Source: Rhodocyclaceae bacterium
GTDB lineage: Bacteria > Pseudomonadota > Gammaproteobacteria > Burkholderiales > Rhodocyclaceae
Assembly (NCBI GenBank): GCA_028713915.1
Contig: JAQTNK010000014.1
Location: forward strand, 1-64,000
Direction: 5' to 3'
DNA length: 64,000 nt
The notes below the pieces were generated by a model. The model searched no databases and was not told where the DNA came from. It saw nothing but the letters and a program-made list of their open reading frames with translations. The position numbers and the translations under genes were made by a program. The stretch's first letter is position 1. Each line of letters opens with the position of its first letter. Shown one piece after another: positions 46,406-57,685 of the stretch.

Positions 46406-46941
46406 TACGGTTTCTCCTCGCTGACGTACTTGGCGAGCCAGAGGCCCTGGCCGAAGATGAAGACCAGCATCAGTCCCATGCCGCCGAAGAGCTTGAAGTT
46501 TACCCAGGTGTCGGTGGGATAGTGGAAGGCGATGAAAAGGTTGGCAACGCCCATGAGGGCGAAGAACACGGCCCAGGCGAGATTGAGGCGGCCCCACAGC
46601 GCGTCGGGCAGCGCCACCTGCTCTTCGAGCATGCGCCGGATCAGGTTCTTGCCGAGCAATTTGGCCGAAACGAAAAGCGTCGCGGCGAACAGCCAGTACA
46701 GCACCGTCGGCTTCCACTTGATGAAAGTCTCGTCGTGCAGCACCAGGGTGGCGCCGCCGAAAAAGACGATGAGGCCGAGGCTGACCCAGAGCATGGCGTC
46801 GACCTTGCCGTGCCGCCACCAGACCCAGGCGATCTGCGCGAACGTCGCGGCGATGGCGACGCCCGTGGCGACGTAGATGCCGGCCAGCTTGAAGGCGGCA
46901 AAGAAAAGGATGACGGGGAAGAGGTCGAAGAGGAATTTCAT
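46405..46941 (-). CDS. yciB: Inner membrane septation protein YciB (IspZ)
   Basis: A 178-residue protein with five to six membrane helices. [37 protein letters not shown] and [21 protein letters not shown] closely follow the family. It links cell-envelope elongation and septation. The start is conserved in the family, yet no ribosome site stands before it and a perfect -10 ends only about 8 bases upstream, so the mRNA may be leaderless. First gene of yciB-yciI-bolA-parvulin. Confidence 0.95.
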   Translation of the reverse strand: MKFLFDLFPVILFFAAFKLAGIYVATGVAIAATFAQIAWVWWRHGKVDAMLWVSLGLIVFFGGATLVLHDETFIKWKPTVLYWLFAATLFVSAKLLGKNLIRRMLEEQVALPDALWGRLNLAWAVFFALMGVANLFIAFHYPTDTWVNFKLFGGMGLMLVFIFGQGLWLAKYVSEEKP

Positions 46942-46949
46942 GGGGCGTG

Positions 46950-46955
46950 ATTATA
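46950..46955 (-). promoter_or_regulatory. -10 element directly before yciB
   Basis: On the minus strand the bases read TATAAT. Transcription would begin within about 1-3 bases of the yciB ATG. No good -35 is seen; a GC-rich inverted repeat (CTTCCCC/GGGAAAG region, 46964-46977) occupies that place. Confidence 0.45.
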
Positions 46956-46994
46956 GTCGCCCGCTTCCCCGGGAAAGGGGGCGAGGGATGGTCG

Positions 46995-47387
46995 TTATTT
47001 CTTGCCGAAATTCAGCGCCGCGGAATTGATGCAATAGCGCAGCCCGGACGGCTGCGGGCCGTCGGGGAAGACGTGGCCGAGATGGGCGCCGCATTGGCCG
47101 CAAGTGACTTCGGTGCGGCGCATGCCGTGGCTGGCATTGACGGCCTCGTCGACTTCGGCAGCCGGCAGCGGCGTCGTGAAGCTCGGCCAGCCGCAGCCGG
47201 CATCGAACTTGTGCGCCGAGTCGAACAGCGGCGCGCCGCAGCAGACGCAGCGATAGATGCCATCGTCATGGCTGTTCCAGTAGGCGCCGGAAAACGGGCG
47301 CTCGGTGCCCTTGGCGCGGGCGACGCGGAATTGCTCCGGCGTCAGCAACGCGCGCCATTCGGCGTCGGTCTTCACTATCTTCGGCAT
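46995..47387 (-). CDS. msrB: Peptide-methionine (R)-S-oxide reductase
   Basis: A 130-residue MsrB that repairs methionine-R-sulfoxide. Zinc is held by Cys47/Cys50 (CVCC) and Cys96/Cys99 (CGQC). The catalytic Cys119 is in RYCINSAAL, and GCGWPSF and [10 protein letters not shown] complete the site. Cytoplasmic, no signal. ATG 47387 chosen; the longer frame crosses the divergent dadA promoter. Confidence 0.96.
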   Translation of the reverse strand: MPKIVKTDAEWRALLTPEQFRVARAKGTERPFSGAYWNSHDDGIYRCVCCGAPLFDSAHKFDAGCGWPSFTTPLPAAEVDEAVNASHGMRRTEVTCGQCGAHLGHVFPDGPQPSGLRYCINSAALNFGKK

Positions 47388-47397
47388 CGCGGCTCCG

Positions 47398-47403
47398 TAT
47401 AAT
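47398..47403 (+). promoter_or_regulatory. -10 element of dadA
   Basis: TATAAT in the 88-base msrB-dadA divergent region, with no clear -35. Start near 47410, leader of about 66 bases. Confidence 0.4.
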
Positions 47404-47475
47404 CGGCAGATCGATGATTGGGAGCCATTTTCACATGCGCAAGTTCCTTTGCAAACTTCCGGAGGCGCCGACGCG

Positions 47476-48726
47476 ATGCGCGTAGTCGTCCTTGGGGCCG
47501 GCCTGATCGGCGTTTCTTCCGCCTGGTATCTGGCCGCGGATGGCCATGAAGTGACGGTCATCGACCGCCAGCCGGACGCGGCGCTGGAAACCAGCTTCGC
47601 CAACGGCGGCCAGATTTCGACCAGCCACGCCGAGCCCTGGGCCAATCCCGGCGCGCCGTGGCAGGCGCTGAAATGGCTGGGGCGCGAGGATTCGCCGCTG
47701 TTGTGGCGCCTGCGCGCCGACGCCGCGCAATGGGCCTGGGGCCTGCGCTTCCTCGCCGAATGCCGGCCGGCGCGCACGCGCGCCAACATGGTCGCCATCC
47801 TGCGCCTGGCGCTGCACAGCCGCGAACGCCTGGGGGCGCTGCGCCGCGAACTCGGCTTCGAATACGACCACTTGACGCGCGGCATCCTGCACTACTACAC
47901 CGATGCCCGCGAGTTCGAGCGCGCCTTGCCGCAGGCGGAACTGATGCGCCGATACGGCTGCGAACGCATGCCGAAGAGCGCCGCCGAATGCCTGGAGATC
48001 GAGCCGGCGCTCAAGGATTCGACCGTTCCCATCGTCGGCGGCACCTACACGGCCGCCGACGAATCGGGCGATGCGCGCAAGTTCGCGCAGGCGCTGGCGC
48101 GCCGCTGCGCCGAAAAAGGCGTGACGTTCCGCTACGGACAGGCCATCGAAGCCTTGACCGCGTCTGCCGGCGGCATCGACGGCGTGCGCCTGGCCGGCGG
48201 CGCGACGGTTGCAGCCGACGCCTACGTCGTTGCGCTCGGCAGCTATTCGCCGTTGCTGCTGAAGCCGCTTGGGCTGACGCTGCCCGTCTATCCCGCCAAG
48301 GGCTATTCGGCGACGATTCCGCTGGATGCCGACGCGCCGGCGCCGACGGTGAGCCTGACCGACGACGGCCACAAGATCGTCTTCTCGCGCCTGGGGCCGC
48401 GGCTGCGCGTGGCGGGCACGGCGGAGTTCGCCGGCTACGATACGTCGGTCAATGCGGCGCGCTGCGCGGCCATCGTGCGGCGGGTCGGCGCGATATTTCC
48501 GCGCCTGGCGCAAGGCGACGGCATCGAATACTGGGCGGGGCTGCGGCCGGCGACGCCGGGCAACGTGCCGCAGGTGGGGCGGGCGAAGATGGTCGACAAG
48601 CTTTATCTGAATACCGGCCACGGCACGCTGGGCTGGACCATGGCCTGCGGTTCGGGGAGTTTGCTCGCCGACCTCGTCGCCGGCCGGTCGCCGGAAATCG
48701 ATCCGGCGCCTTACGCTATCGCTTGA
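47476..48726 (+). CDS. dadA: D-amino acid dehydrogenase, small subunit type
   Basis: A 416-residue FAD-dependent dehydrogenase (DAO family) that deaminates D-amino acids and passes electrons to the quinone pool. The FAD dinucleotide motif is [49 protein letters not shown] and [15 protein letters not shown] are DadA landmarks. GGAGG about 11 bases upstream of ATG 47476. No alr/dadX racemase follows. Confidence 0.94.
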   Translation: MRVVVLGAGLIGVSSAWYLAADGHEVTVIDRQPDAALETSFANGGQISTSHAEPWANPGAPWQALKWLGREDSPLLWRLRADAAQWAWGLRFLAECRPARTRANMVAILRLALHSRERLGALRRELGFEYDHLTRGILHYYTDAREFERALPQAELMRRYGCERMPKSAAECLEIEPALKDSTVPIVGGTYTAADESGDARKFAQALARRCAEKGVTFRYGQAIEALTASAGGIDGVRLAGGATVAADAYVVALGSYSPLLLKPLGLTLPVYPAKGYSATIPLDADAPAPTVSLTDDGHKIVFSRLGPRLRVAGTAEFAGYDTSVNAARCAAIVRRVGAIFPRLAQGDGIEYWAGLRPATPGNVPQVGRAKMVDKLYLNTGHGTLGWTMACGSGSLLADLVAGRSPEIDPAPYAIA

Positions 48727-48767
48727 TTCGCTGTCGCCTTGCGCATGTCCGCGGCAATGATGTGAAC

Positions 48768-48820
48768 CGCCGAGGCGACGAGACGCGGAGAAAATCTCCG
48801 TCTCGTTTGTGGTCTCGGCG
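48768..48820. repeat. Long nested inverted repeat after dadA
   Basis: Three nested perfect stems: CGCCGAG/CTCGGCG (outer, 48768-48774 with 48814-48820), ACGAGAC/GTCTCGT (48778-48784 with 48800-48806) and GGAGA/TCTCC around loop AAA. It sits between the convergent dadA and DUF2863 genes. It probably works as a bidirectional terminator or REP-like element. Confidence 0.6.
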
Positions 48821-48837
48821 CCTCCGCGCCGCCGCGG

Positions 48838-50022
48838 TCAGTGCAAATGCCGCGGTGCGGTTTCCGCCTGTTCTTCGGGCAGTTCGGCATGCACCGGTTC
48901 GCCCTCGGGGTTCGGATAGAGCGGGGCGCCGCAGTCGTCGCAGTATTCGAGCGGGAAACGGTCGTCGAGGGCGACGATGTCCTTCATGCCGGCTTCGCGC
49001 AGCACGAGCTCGATCTGGGCCGGCGCGTCCGAGGACTCGTCCTCCGCTTCGAGCAGGGGCCAGACCACGCCGTGCACGACGTCGGTCGCCTGGCTGAGCG
49101 TGAAGCCGACGCGGTATTCCTCGATCTGGCGATCGTAGAAAGGCGCAACGACGGCGCGCAGATCGGTGGCGGCGACGTTCAGCGTGGTTTGCAGGAAGGC
49201 CACGGCGGCGCGCAGGGAATAGGGACGCGAGGCGCGGTCGGCTTCGCGCGCCGCCGCGTGGTAGGGCTGCGGCAGCAACAGTTCGGTGGCGCAGGCGGGC
49301 AGCAGCGGGCGCAGCGCGTCGCCGCCCTGGAGGCGCCATTGCTTGATCGAATCGGCGCGGCTGCCGTCCTCTTCCTGCCAGCGGAACATCGGCGTGCCGC
49401 GCGTGGCGGCGACGGCGCCGATCAGGTAGCGGGTGTCGGAGAGGAAGTTGACGGTCTCGGGCATCACGCCGGGATCGAGCTTGACGTCGCGGCCATGCAG
49501 CGCGGCCTTGGCCAGCTTCTCGGCCAGCGCCGCCGTTTCGGCGTAGCTCTGCGGCAACTGGTCGGGGCTGAAGAGAAAGTTGGCGAGGCCGAGGCGCGCA
49601 TCCTTGGCCAGCACATGGGCCTGCAAGTGCACGCGGGCGCTGGATAGCGCCTCCGCGGCGATCGGACCCGACGGGATGGTGTAGCGCGACCAGGCCAGCA
49701 CGGGAGCGGCGATCAGCAGCACGTCCTGATGCTTGACGACGCCTTCGGCGGCGTCGATATGGCGGCTCTCGCAACAGGACTCGATGGTGTCGGCGAGCTC
49801 GTCGTAGGCGCGGCCGCCGACGCCGTAGAGGTGGTCGAGCGCGCCGGTCAGCGCCGCTTCGTCGCCGTCGGCGAGCAGGCGGTCGACCAGCGTCGCCAGG
49901 CGCGTTTCCCAGAACGCGTCCTCGATGCGGCTGCTCGATTGCGACAAACTCATGGCCAGCCGGATCAGGTGTTCGGTGTCGGGCGTCTGCTTGGAGCGAC
50001 GGGTGAAGCGAGGGCGTTTCAT
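48838..50022 (-). CDS. DUF2863 family protein
   Basis: A 394-residue protein of a family I know mainly from Betaproteobacteria; function unknown. KRPRFTRRSKQTPDTEHLIRLAMSLSQS-type basic start, SSRIEDAFWETRL, VLLIAAPVLAWSRYTIPSG and a C-terminal CDDCGAPLYPNPEGE motif, which may bind zinc with only two cysteines. ATG 50022 or 50034 are both possible; neither has a clear ribosome site. Divergent from the DUF47-pit operon. Confidence 0.85.
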   Translation of the reverse strand: MKRPRFTRRSKQTPDTEHLIRLAMSLSQSSSRIEDAFWETRLATLVDRLLADGDEAALTGALDHLYGVGGRAYDELADTIESCCESRHIDAAEGVVKHQDVLLIAAPVLAWSRYTIPSGPIAAEALSSARVHLQAHVLAKDARLGLANFLFSPDQLPQSYAETAALAEKLAKAALHGRDVKLDPGVMPETVNFLSDTRYLIGAVAATRGTPMFRWQEEDGSRADSIKQWRLQGGDALRPLLPACATELLLPQPYHAAAREADRASRPYSLRAAVAFLQTTLNVAATDLRAVVAPFYDRQIEEYRVGFTLSQATDVVHGVVWPLLEAEDESSDAPAQIELVLREAGMKDIVALDDRFPLEYCDDCGAPLYPNPEGEPVHAELPEEQAETAPRHLH

Positions 50023-50092
50023 GGCGGCGGGCATTGGAGGGTGCGTGACAAGCGTAACCGCAAAATACTGAGGGAACCGCAAATTATACCAG

Positions 50093-50098
50093 TGCCGA
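50093..50098 (-). promoter_or_regulatory. -10 element of the DUF2863 gene
   Basis: TATAAT on the minus strand, 60-70 bases before the candidate starts. The hexamer 17 bases upstream (TTCGAC) is a poor -35. Confidence 0.4.
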
Positions 50099-50120
50099 CG
50101 TTAGGGTCGAAAAGGAAAGA

Positions 50121-50153
50121 GTCTGGTAGACTCGCGCAGCTTCGTTACCAGAC
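50121..50153. promoter_or_regulatory. Inverted repeat directly before the DUF47-pit operon
   Basis: Perfect arms GTCTGGTA and TACCAGAC with a 17-base loop end 8 bases before the start codon at 50162. That start has no Shine-Dalgarno, so the repeat covers the place where one would be. Operator or mRNA hairpin. Confidence 0.45.
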
Positions 50154-50161
50154 GATACTAA

Positions 50162-50800
50162 ATGTTCTCCAGACTGATGCCCCAAGAGGGCAAGTTTTTC
50201 GATCTTTTCAATGCGCATGCCGAGTTGGTTGTCCAGGGAGCGCATCAGTTGGCGATCCTCGTGGCTGATCTCGGCGACGGCGCCAATACAGTCTCCGGCC
50301 ATGCCCAGGCCATCGACGAAATCGAAAAGAAGGCCGACAAGGTCACTCACGATACCGTCGCCCTGCTGCATACCACCTTCAATACGCCGCTCGACCGCGA
50401 CGAAATCCACCAGCTGATTTCCAAGCTGGACGACATCCTCGACCTCATCCAGGATGTCGCCGAGTCGATGCATCTCTACGACGTGCGCAAGCTGACCCAG
50501 GAATCGCGGCAGCTCGCCGACATCAGCGTTTCCTGCTGCGAGCGCGTGCGCTCGGCGGTGTCGCTGCTGTCGAACATGGACAACGCCCCGGCCATCCTCA
50601 AGATGTGCCAGGAAATCGACCAGCTCGAATCCGACGCCGACCGCGTCATGCGCACCGGCATCATCAAGCTGTTCCGCGAGGAAACCGACGTGCGCGAACT
50701 CATCAAGCAGAAGGGCATCTACGAACTTCTGGAAACCGTCACCGACCGCTGCGAGGATGTGGCGAACATCATCGAAGGCATCATCCTCGAAAATTCCTGA
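50162..50800 (+). CDS. DUF47 family PhoU-like Pit accessory protein
   Basis: A 212-residue all-helical protein of the DUF47 (TIGR00153, Pit accessory) family. MFSRLMPQEGKFFDLFNAHA, IDEIEKKADKVTHDTVALLHTTFNTPLDRDEIHQLI and LEYKGIYELLE-like ending (KQKGIYELLETVTDRCEDVANIIEG) are typical. It partners with the phosphate permease encoded 18 bases downstream, probably gating it through PhoU-like metal-binding helices. Confidence 0.94.
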   Translation: MFSRLMPQEGKFFDLFNAHAELVVQGAHQLAILVADLGDGANTVSGHAQAIDEIEKKADKVTHDTVALLHTTFNTPLDRDEIHQLISKLDDILDLIQDVAESMHLYDVRKLTQESRQLADISVSCCERVRSAVSLLSNMDNAPAILKMCQEIDQLESDADRVMRTGIIKLFREETDVRELIKQKGIYELLETVTDRCEDVANIIEGIILENS

Positions 50801-50818
50801 GCGGCGGGAACTGTCACC

Positions 50819-51820
50819 ATGCATGGCATCAGTCTGTCCGTCGTCGTCGTGCTGGTCGGCCTGGCACTGGTCTTCGACTTCATGAACGGCTTCCACGATG
50901 CGGCGAATTCCATCGCCACCATCGTCTCCACGCACGTCCTCAAGCCGCACCAGGCCGTGGTCTGGGCTTCCGTCTTCAACGTCATCGCCATCTTCATCTT
51001 CCAGCTCAAGGTGGCGACCACCGTCGGCAAGGGCACCATCGATCCGTCCATCGTCGACCACTATGTGATTTTCGGCGCGCTGATCGGCGCCATCTTCTGG
51101 AACATCGTCACCTGGTACTACGGCATTCCGTCGAGTTCGTCCCATGCGCTGATCGGCGGACTGGTCGGCGCGGCGCTCGCCAAGTCGGGGCCGGACTCCT
51201 TGATCTGGTCGGGCGTGGGCAAGACCGTGCTGTTCATCTTCGTCTCCCCCATTCTCGGCTTCGTGCTCGGCGCCTTTCTCATGATCGGCGTGTCCTGGCT
51301 GTGCAACCGCACCTCGCCGCGCCGTGTCGACAAGATATTCCGCCGCCTGCAGCTATTGTCGGCCGCCGCCTACAGCCTCGGCCACGGCGGCAACGACGCG
51401 CAGAAGACCATCGGCATCATCTGGATGCTGCTGATCGCCGCCGGCATGTCGAAGAGCAGCGAATCCGTGCCGGTCTGGGTGATCGGCTGCTGCTATCTTT
51501 CCATGGGCCTGGGCACCATGTTCGGCGGCTGGCGCATCGTCAAGACCATGGGCCAGCGCATCACCAAGCTGAACCAGGCAAGCGGCTTCTGCGCCAACTC
51601 GGGCGGCGCCCTGACGCTGTTCCTCGCGACCTACCTCGGCGTTCCGGTATCTACGACGCATACCATCACCGGCGCCATCACCGGCGTCGGCACCACCCGC
51701 GGCACCAAGAAGGTCCGCTGGGCCACGGCCGGCGGCATCGTCTGGGCCTGGGTGCTGACCATTCCGGCGAGCGCCCTGATGGCGGCCATGGCCTGGTATC
51801 TCGGCCGCATCATCCTCTGA
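50819..51820 (+). CDS. pit: Pit family inorganic phosphate transporter
   Basis: A 333-residue low-affinity phosphate/metal-phosphate symporter with ten or so helices in two repeats. DFMNGFHDAANSIATIV and its repeat counterpart YSLGHGGNDAQKTIGII hold the GxNDxxx-type signature, and PSSSSHALIGGLVGA and PVSTTHTITGAI the second. It forms an operon with DUF47. Confidence 0.95.
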   Translation: MHGISLSVVVVLVGLALVFDFMNGFHDAANSIATIVSTHVLKPHQAVVWASVFNVIAIFIFQLKVATTVGKGTIDPSIVDHYVIFGALIGAIFWNIVTWYYGIPSSSSHALIGGLVGAALAKSGPDSLIWSGVGKTVLFIFVSPILGFVLGAFLMIGVSWLCNRTSPRRVDKIFRRLQLLSAAAYSLGHGGNDAQKTIGIIWMLLIAAGMSKSSESVPVWVIGCCYLSMGLGTMFGGWRIVKTMGQRITKLNQASGFCANSGGALTLFLATYLGVPVSTTHTITGAITGVGTTRGTKKVRWATAGGIVWAWVLTIPASALMAAMAWYLGRIIL

Positions 51821-51880
51821 CGGCCTTGGCGCGCGCGGCCCGCGCGTAGAATGACCGTCGGCTAAGCGACGGGAGGCGTC

Positions 51881-53185
51881 ATGGAAATCTGGGTTCTGCT
51901 GCTGCTGATCCTCGGCAGCGGCCTGCTGGCGATGGCGGAAATGGCCATCGGCGCGAGCCGCGATTCCCATCTCGCCCAACGGGCGGCTGAGGGCGAGCCG
52001 TCCGCCCACGCCGTCATCCAGTTCCGCCGCCATCCCAGTCGCTTGCTGGCGACCACGCAATTGGGCATCACCGTCATGGCAATGCTCGCCGGCGCCTTCG
52101 GCGAATCGCTGTGGGTGCCGTGCGTGGAAAGCGGGCTCAACGCGGTGCTGCCGGTGCCGGCGGGCATCGCCTACGCGCTGGCGCTGGGGCTGGTGGTGAG
52201 CGTCATCACTTTCTTCTCGCTGGTCTTCGGCGAAGTCATTCCCAAGCGTCTCGCCCTGGCACGGCCCGAGACTGTCGCGATCGCCCTGTCCGGCCCGGTC
52301 AATCTGCTGCTGCGCCTGACGCGGCCGCTGGTGTGGGCGGTATCCGTCGCCGCCGACCGCATTCTCGATCTGTTTCCCGTCAACAAGGTTTCCGCCGAGG
52401 CCAGCGCCGCCGACGAAATTCGCTTTCTCATCGAATCGGGGCGCAAGGCCGGCTCGCTCGACAGCACCGAGAGCGAAATCCTCGGCAATGTATTCCGCCT
52501 GGACAATCGGCGCGTCGCCGCGATCATGACGCCCGCCGCCGCCATCGCCTACCTCGATCTGGAACTGCCGCGCGAGGCCAACATGCAGGTGCTCGAACAA
52601 CGGGCTTTTTCGCGCTACCTGGTGTGCAAGGGCGGCATTGCCAACGCGCTGGGCTTCGTCGAGGCGCGCGAACTGCTGCGTCTGGTCGTGAACGGCCAGC
52701 CGCTCGATTTCGGCAAGCTCTCCACCAAGCCGCCGCACTACGTGCCGAGCAGCCTGTCGCTGATCGAACTGCTGGATTTCCTGAAGGAGCGCGGTACCCA
52801 GGTCGCGCTGGTGGTCAATGAGTTCGGTGCCACCGAAGGCCTGGTGACGGTATCCGATCTGATCGGCACCGTGGTCGGCGATGTCCTTTCCGGCGCCGTC
52901 GAATCGCCGCTGGCGATCCAGCGCGACGACGGCAGCTGGCTGCTCGACGGCCTCCTGCCGCTCGACGAGCTGAAGGATCTGCTCGGCCTGCCCGATCTGC
53001 CGGCAGAGGAACTCGGCAACTACCATACGGCCGGCGGCTTCGTCATCTACCAGCTCGGCCGCATCCCGAAGAAGACCGAGAACTTCGTATGGTCGGGCTG
53101 GCGCTTCGAGGTCATGGACATGGACCGCAACCGCGTCGACGAGGTGCTGGCGAAGCGGATCGACAAGGCGGCGGAGAAGCGCTGA
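51881..53185 (+). CDS. CNNM/CorC-HlyC family membrane protein
   Basis: A 434-residue protein: DUF21 membrane domain (three to four helices, about 1-190, LLLLILGSGLLAMAEMAIG and FFSLVFGEVIPKRLA), a CBS pair (about 205-330, NEFGATEGLVTVSDLIGTVVGD) and the CorC_HlyC C-terminal domain (about 345-425, LLDGLLPLDELKDLLG). Members are linked to Mg/Co efflux or ion homeostasis; the older haemolysin label is misleading. GGGAGG precedes the start. Confidence 0.92.
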   Translation: MEIWVLLLLILGSGLLAMAEMAIGASRDSHLAQRAAEGEPSAHAVIQFRRHPSRLLATTQLGITVMAMLAGAFGESLWVPCVESGLNAVLPVPAGIAYALALGLVVSVITFFSLVFGEVIPKRLALARPETVAIALSGPVNLLLRLTRPLVWAVSVAADRILDLFPVNKVSAEASAADEIRFLIESGRKAGSLDSTESEILGNVFRLDNRRVAAIMTPAAAIAYLDLELPREANMQVLEQRAFSRYLVCKGGIANALGFVEARELLRLVVNGQPLDFGKLSTKPPHYVPSSLSLIELLDFLKERGTQVALVVNEFGATEGLVTVSDLIGTVVGDVLSGAVESPLAIQRDDGSWLLDGLLPLDELKDLLGLPDLPAEELGNYHTAGGFVIYQLGRIPKKTENFVWSGWRFEVMDMDRNRVDEVLAKRIDKAAEKR

Positions 53186-53191
53186 CGATTC

Positions 53192-53232
53192 TTGCCCGAA
53201 ATCAAGGACGCGGCTGGCGCGATCGCTAGCAT
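53192..53232 (+). promoter_or_regulatory. FNR/CRP-family site and -10 element of the FmdE-like gene
   Basis: TTGCC-CGAA-ATCAA (53192-53205): right half perfect, left half three of five. TAGCAT at 53227-53232 gives 28.5 bases from site centre to -10, the class II spacing, with a start near 53240 and a short leader. Confidence 0.45.
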
Positions 53233-53253
53233 GGACGTTTTTGCGAGGCCAGC

Positions 53254-53868
53254 ATGAGCACCACTTTCCCCGACTTCTACGCCGCCGCGCCCGTCGTCAC
53301 GATGCGCGATCCGCTTGCCGCCTTCCTCGGCGCCGCCGCCGACGGCATCATCGATTACCGCTATGAGGACGCCGTGCGCCTGGCCGGCCATTCCTGCCCG
53401 ACCGTGGCGTCGGCCTTCGTCATGGTGCGCGCGGCGCTGAAGGCGCTCTACGGCGAAGAACTGCCGCGGCGCGGCGAGATCGGCGTCGATTTGCGCGACG
53501 CGCGCGACAGCGGCGTCACCGGCGTCATCGCCGCCGTCGCCACGCTGATCACCGGCGCCGCCGACGCCGGCGGCTTCAAGGGGCTGGGCGGCCGCTTCGC
53601 CCGCTGCCAGCGCCTCGCCTTCGGCCGGGACATTCCCGGCACGATGCGCCTGACGCGCCTCGACAGCGGCGCCGCGGCGACGGTGGCCGCGCGGCTCGAC
53701 GGCATTCCCGGCGACCCGCGCATGGGCGCGCTGCTGCCGCGCTGTCTCGACGGCAGCGCCACGGCGGCGGAGGCGGCCTTGTTCGGCGAACTCTGGCAAG
53801 CGCGCGTGCGCTGCCTGCTGCTCGATCACGCCGACGACCCTGCCGTCGTCCTCGTGCAATTGCAATAG
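53254..53868 (+). CDS. FmdE-like protein
   Basis: A 204-residue cytoplasmic protein resembling the FmdE family, named for the operon of molybdenum formylmethanofuran dehydrogenase but widespread outside methanogens. The conserved LAGHSCPTVASAF with its Cys (near residue 49) and GEIGVDLRDARDSGVTGVIA fit the core domain. The C-terminal zinc ribbon of longer members is missing. Probably a molybdoenzyme- or metal-related accessory protein. Single gene behind an FNR-type site, which fits an anaerobic role. Confidence 0.7.
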   Translation: MSTTFPDFYAAAPVVTMRDPLAAFLGAAADGIIDYRYEDAVRLAGHSCPTVASAFVMVRAALKALYGEELPRRGEIGVDLRDARDSGVTGVIAAVATLITGAADAGGFKGLGGRFARCQRLAFGRDIPGTMRLTRLDSGAAATVAARLDGIPGDPRMGALLPRCLDGSATAAEAALFGELWQARVRCLLLDHADDPAVVLVQLQ

Positions 53869-53890
53869 GCCGATTGCGCCCCGGCGGCGC

Positions 53891-53916
53891 GGAACCTCGG
53901 CGGCGCGAGAGGTTCC
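53891..53916. other. Hairpin between the FmdE-like gene and otsA
   Basis: Perfect 8-bp stem GGAACCTC/GAGGTTCC with a 10-base loop, 23 bases after the FmdE stop, with no T-run. The rest of this 114-base gap is AT-rich just before the otsA ribosome site. Confidence 0.5.
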
Positions 53917-53982
53917 AACCAAAGCGTAAATAACAAGAAATTTTTCGCTTGAGGGCTTTCCCTTTCGCCGCGGGAGATGTGC

Positions 53983-56237
<2,255 letters not shown>

Positions 56238-56241
<4 letters not shown>

Positions 56242-57014
56242 TGGATGCGCGGGACCGCCGCCAGGGCGCGCCGCCGAACCGGCTGTCCGGCGGGCCGTCC
56301 GCACACGGGTTCTTCCTCGATATCGACGGCACGCTGCTGGGCTTCGCCGCGGCACCGGACCGCGTGCGCGCCGATCCCCGGTTGATCGCGACGTTGCGCG
56401 CGCTGCACGATGCGGCCGGCGGCGCGCTGGCGCTGATCAGCGGCCGCGCCGTGGCCGGCGTCGACGCCCTGGTCGCGCTGCTGCGCCTGGCCGTGGCCGG
56501 GCAGCACGGCGCCGAGCGCCGCGACGCCGCCGGCGCCATGCATCGGCACCCGCCCGACGCCGCCCAGCTGGACGCCCTGCGCCGCTGCATCGCCGGCTTG
56601 GCGACGGGATTTTCCGGCCTCTTGGTCGAGGACAAGGGCATGTGCCTCGCCGTGCATTATCGGCAGGCGCCGCAACTCGAAGCGGAAGTGCGCCGCGTGC
56701 TGGAGGAATGCCTGGCGCGCACCGGCGAGGCGTTCCGGCTGCAGCCGGGAACGCTGGTGCTCGAGTTGAAACCCGCCGACAGCGACAAGGGCACGGCCAT
56801 CCGGGAATTCGCCGGCGAGCCGCCCTTCGCCGGGCGCATCCCGGTTTTTCTCGGCGACGACGACACGGACGAGCCCGGCTTCGCGGTCGTGAATCGGCTC
56901 GGCGGCATTGCCGTCAAGGTGGGCAGCGGCGCCTCCGTGGCCGGCTATCGCATCGCCGACGTGGCGGGCGTGCGCGATTGGCTGGCGGTCGTCCTGGGCC
57001 AGGCGGCGCCGTGA
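56238..57014 (+). CDS. otsB: Trehalose-6-phosphate phosphatase
   Basis: A 258-residue HAD phosphatase that converts trehalose-6-phosphate to trehalose. FFLDIDGTLLGFA holds the nucleophile Asp, ALISGRAVAGVD the second motif, DSDKGTAI the Lys, and VFLGDDDTDEPGF the metal-binding acids. Two tandem ATGs (56238, 56241); the first overlaps the otsA stop, so translation is coupled. Confidence 0.95.
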
Positions 57015-57053
57015 CATGTTTCGCGTTGCAGCGGACTTGCTTTTTGCCGCATA

Positions 57054-57069
57054 CTGTATGAACATACAG
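57054..57069. promoter_or_regulatory. LexA (SOS) box
   Basis: CTGTATGAACATACAG: perfect CTGT-N8-ACAG, extended by TA on the left and T on the right, 20 bases before lexA. It overlaps a possible -10 (CATACT, 57050-57055) with TTGCAG 18 bases upstream, so bound LexA would block its own operon. Confidence 0.93.
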
Positions 57070-57088
57070 TTACGCAAAGGAGCAAGCC

Positions 57089-57685
57089 ATGGCCGACGAC
57101 CTCACCCCGCGGCAGCGGGAAATCCTCGATTTCATCCGCAATACGCTTGAAGTGCTTGGCGCGCCGCCGACGCGCGCCGAAATCGCCGGCGCCTTCGGCT
57201 TCGCTTCGCACAATGCCGCCGAAGAGCACCTGAAGGCGCTGGCGAAGAAGGGCGCCATCGTGCTCGATCCGCGCTCGGCGCGCGGCATCCGGCTGGTCGA
57301 GCAGCTCGGCTTGCCGCTGATCGGTTCGGTGGCGGCGGGCAGTCCGCTGCTGGCCGTCGAGAACCAGCTGGGCCGCGTGCAGCTCGCGCCCCAGCTCTTC
57401 TCGCCGCGTGCCGACTACCTGCTGCAAGTGCGCGGCAACAGCATGACCGGTGCCGGCATTCTCGACGGCGATCTGCTCGCCGTGCACAAGACGACGGAGG
57501 CGCGCAGCGGCCAGATCGTCGTCGCCCGCCTGGGCGACGAAGTCACCGTCAAGCGCCTGCGGCGCCGCGGTTCCCGCATCGAGCTCGTCGCCGAGAACCC
57601 GGACTATGCGCCCATCGTCGTCGCCGGCCCGCTGGCCATCGAGGGCTTGGCGGTGGGGCTGATCCGCAATGGCAGCGCGCTGTGA
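57089..57685 (+). CDS. lexA: SOS repressor LexA
   Basis: A 198-residue repressor-protease. Winged helix at 1-70 ([37 protein letters not shown]). Self-cleavage site Ala83-Gly84 in GSVAAGSPL, catalytic Ser118 (RGNSMTGAG) and Lys155 (EVTVKRL). The residues around the serine differ from the usual GDSM/GMSM but the dyad spacing of 37 equals that in E. coli. AAAGGAG precedes the ATG. It heads lexA-imuA-imuB under its own SOS box. Confidence 0.97.
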   Translation: MADDLTPRQREILDFIRNTLEVLGAPPTRAEIAGAFGFASHNAAEEHLKALAKKGAIVLDPRSARGIRLVEQLGLPLIGSVAAGSPLLAVENQLGRVQLAPQLFSPRADYLLQVRGNSMTGAGILDGDLLAVHKTTEARSGQIVVARLGDEVTVKRLRRRGSRIELVAENPDYAPIVVAGPLAIEGLAVGLIRNGSAL

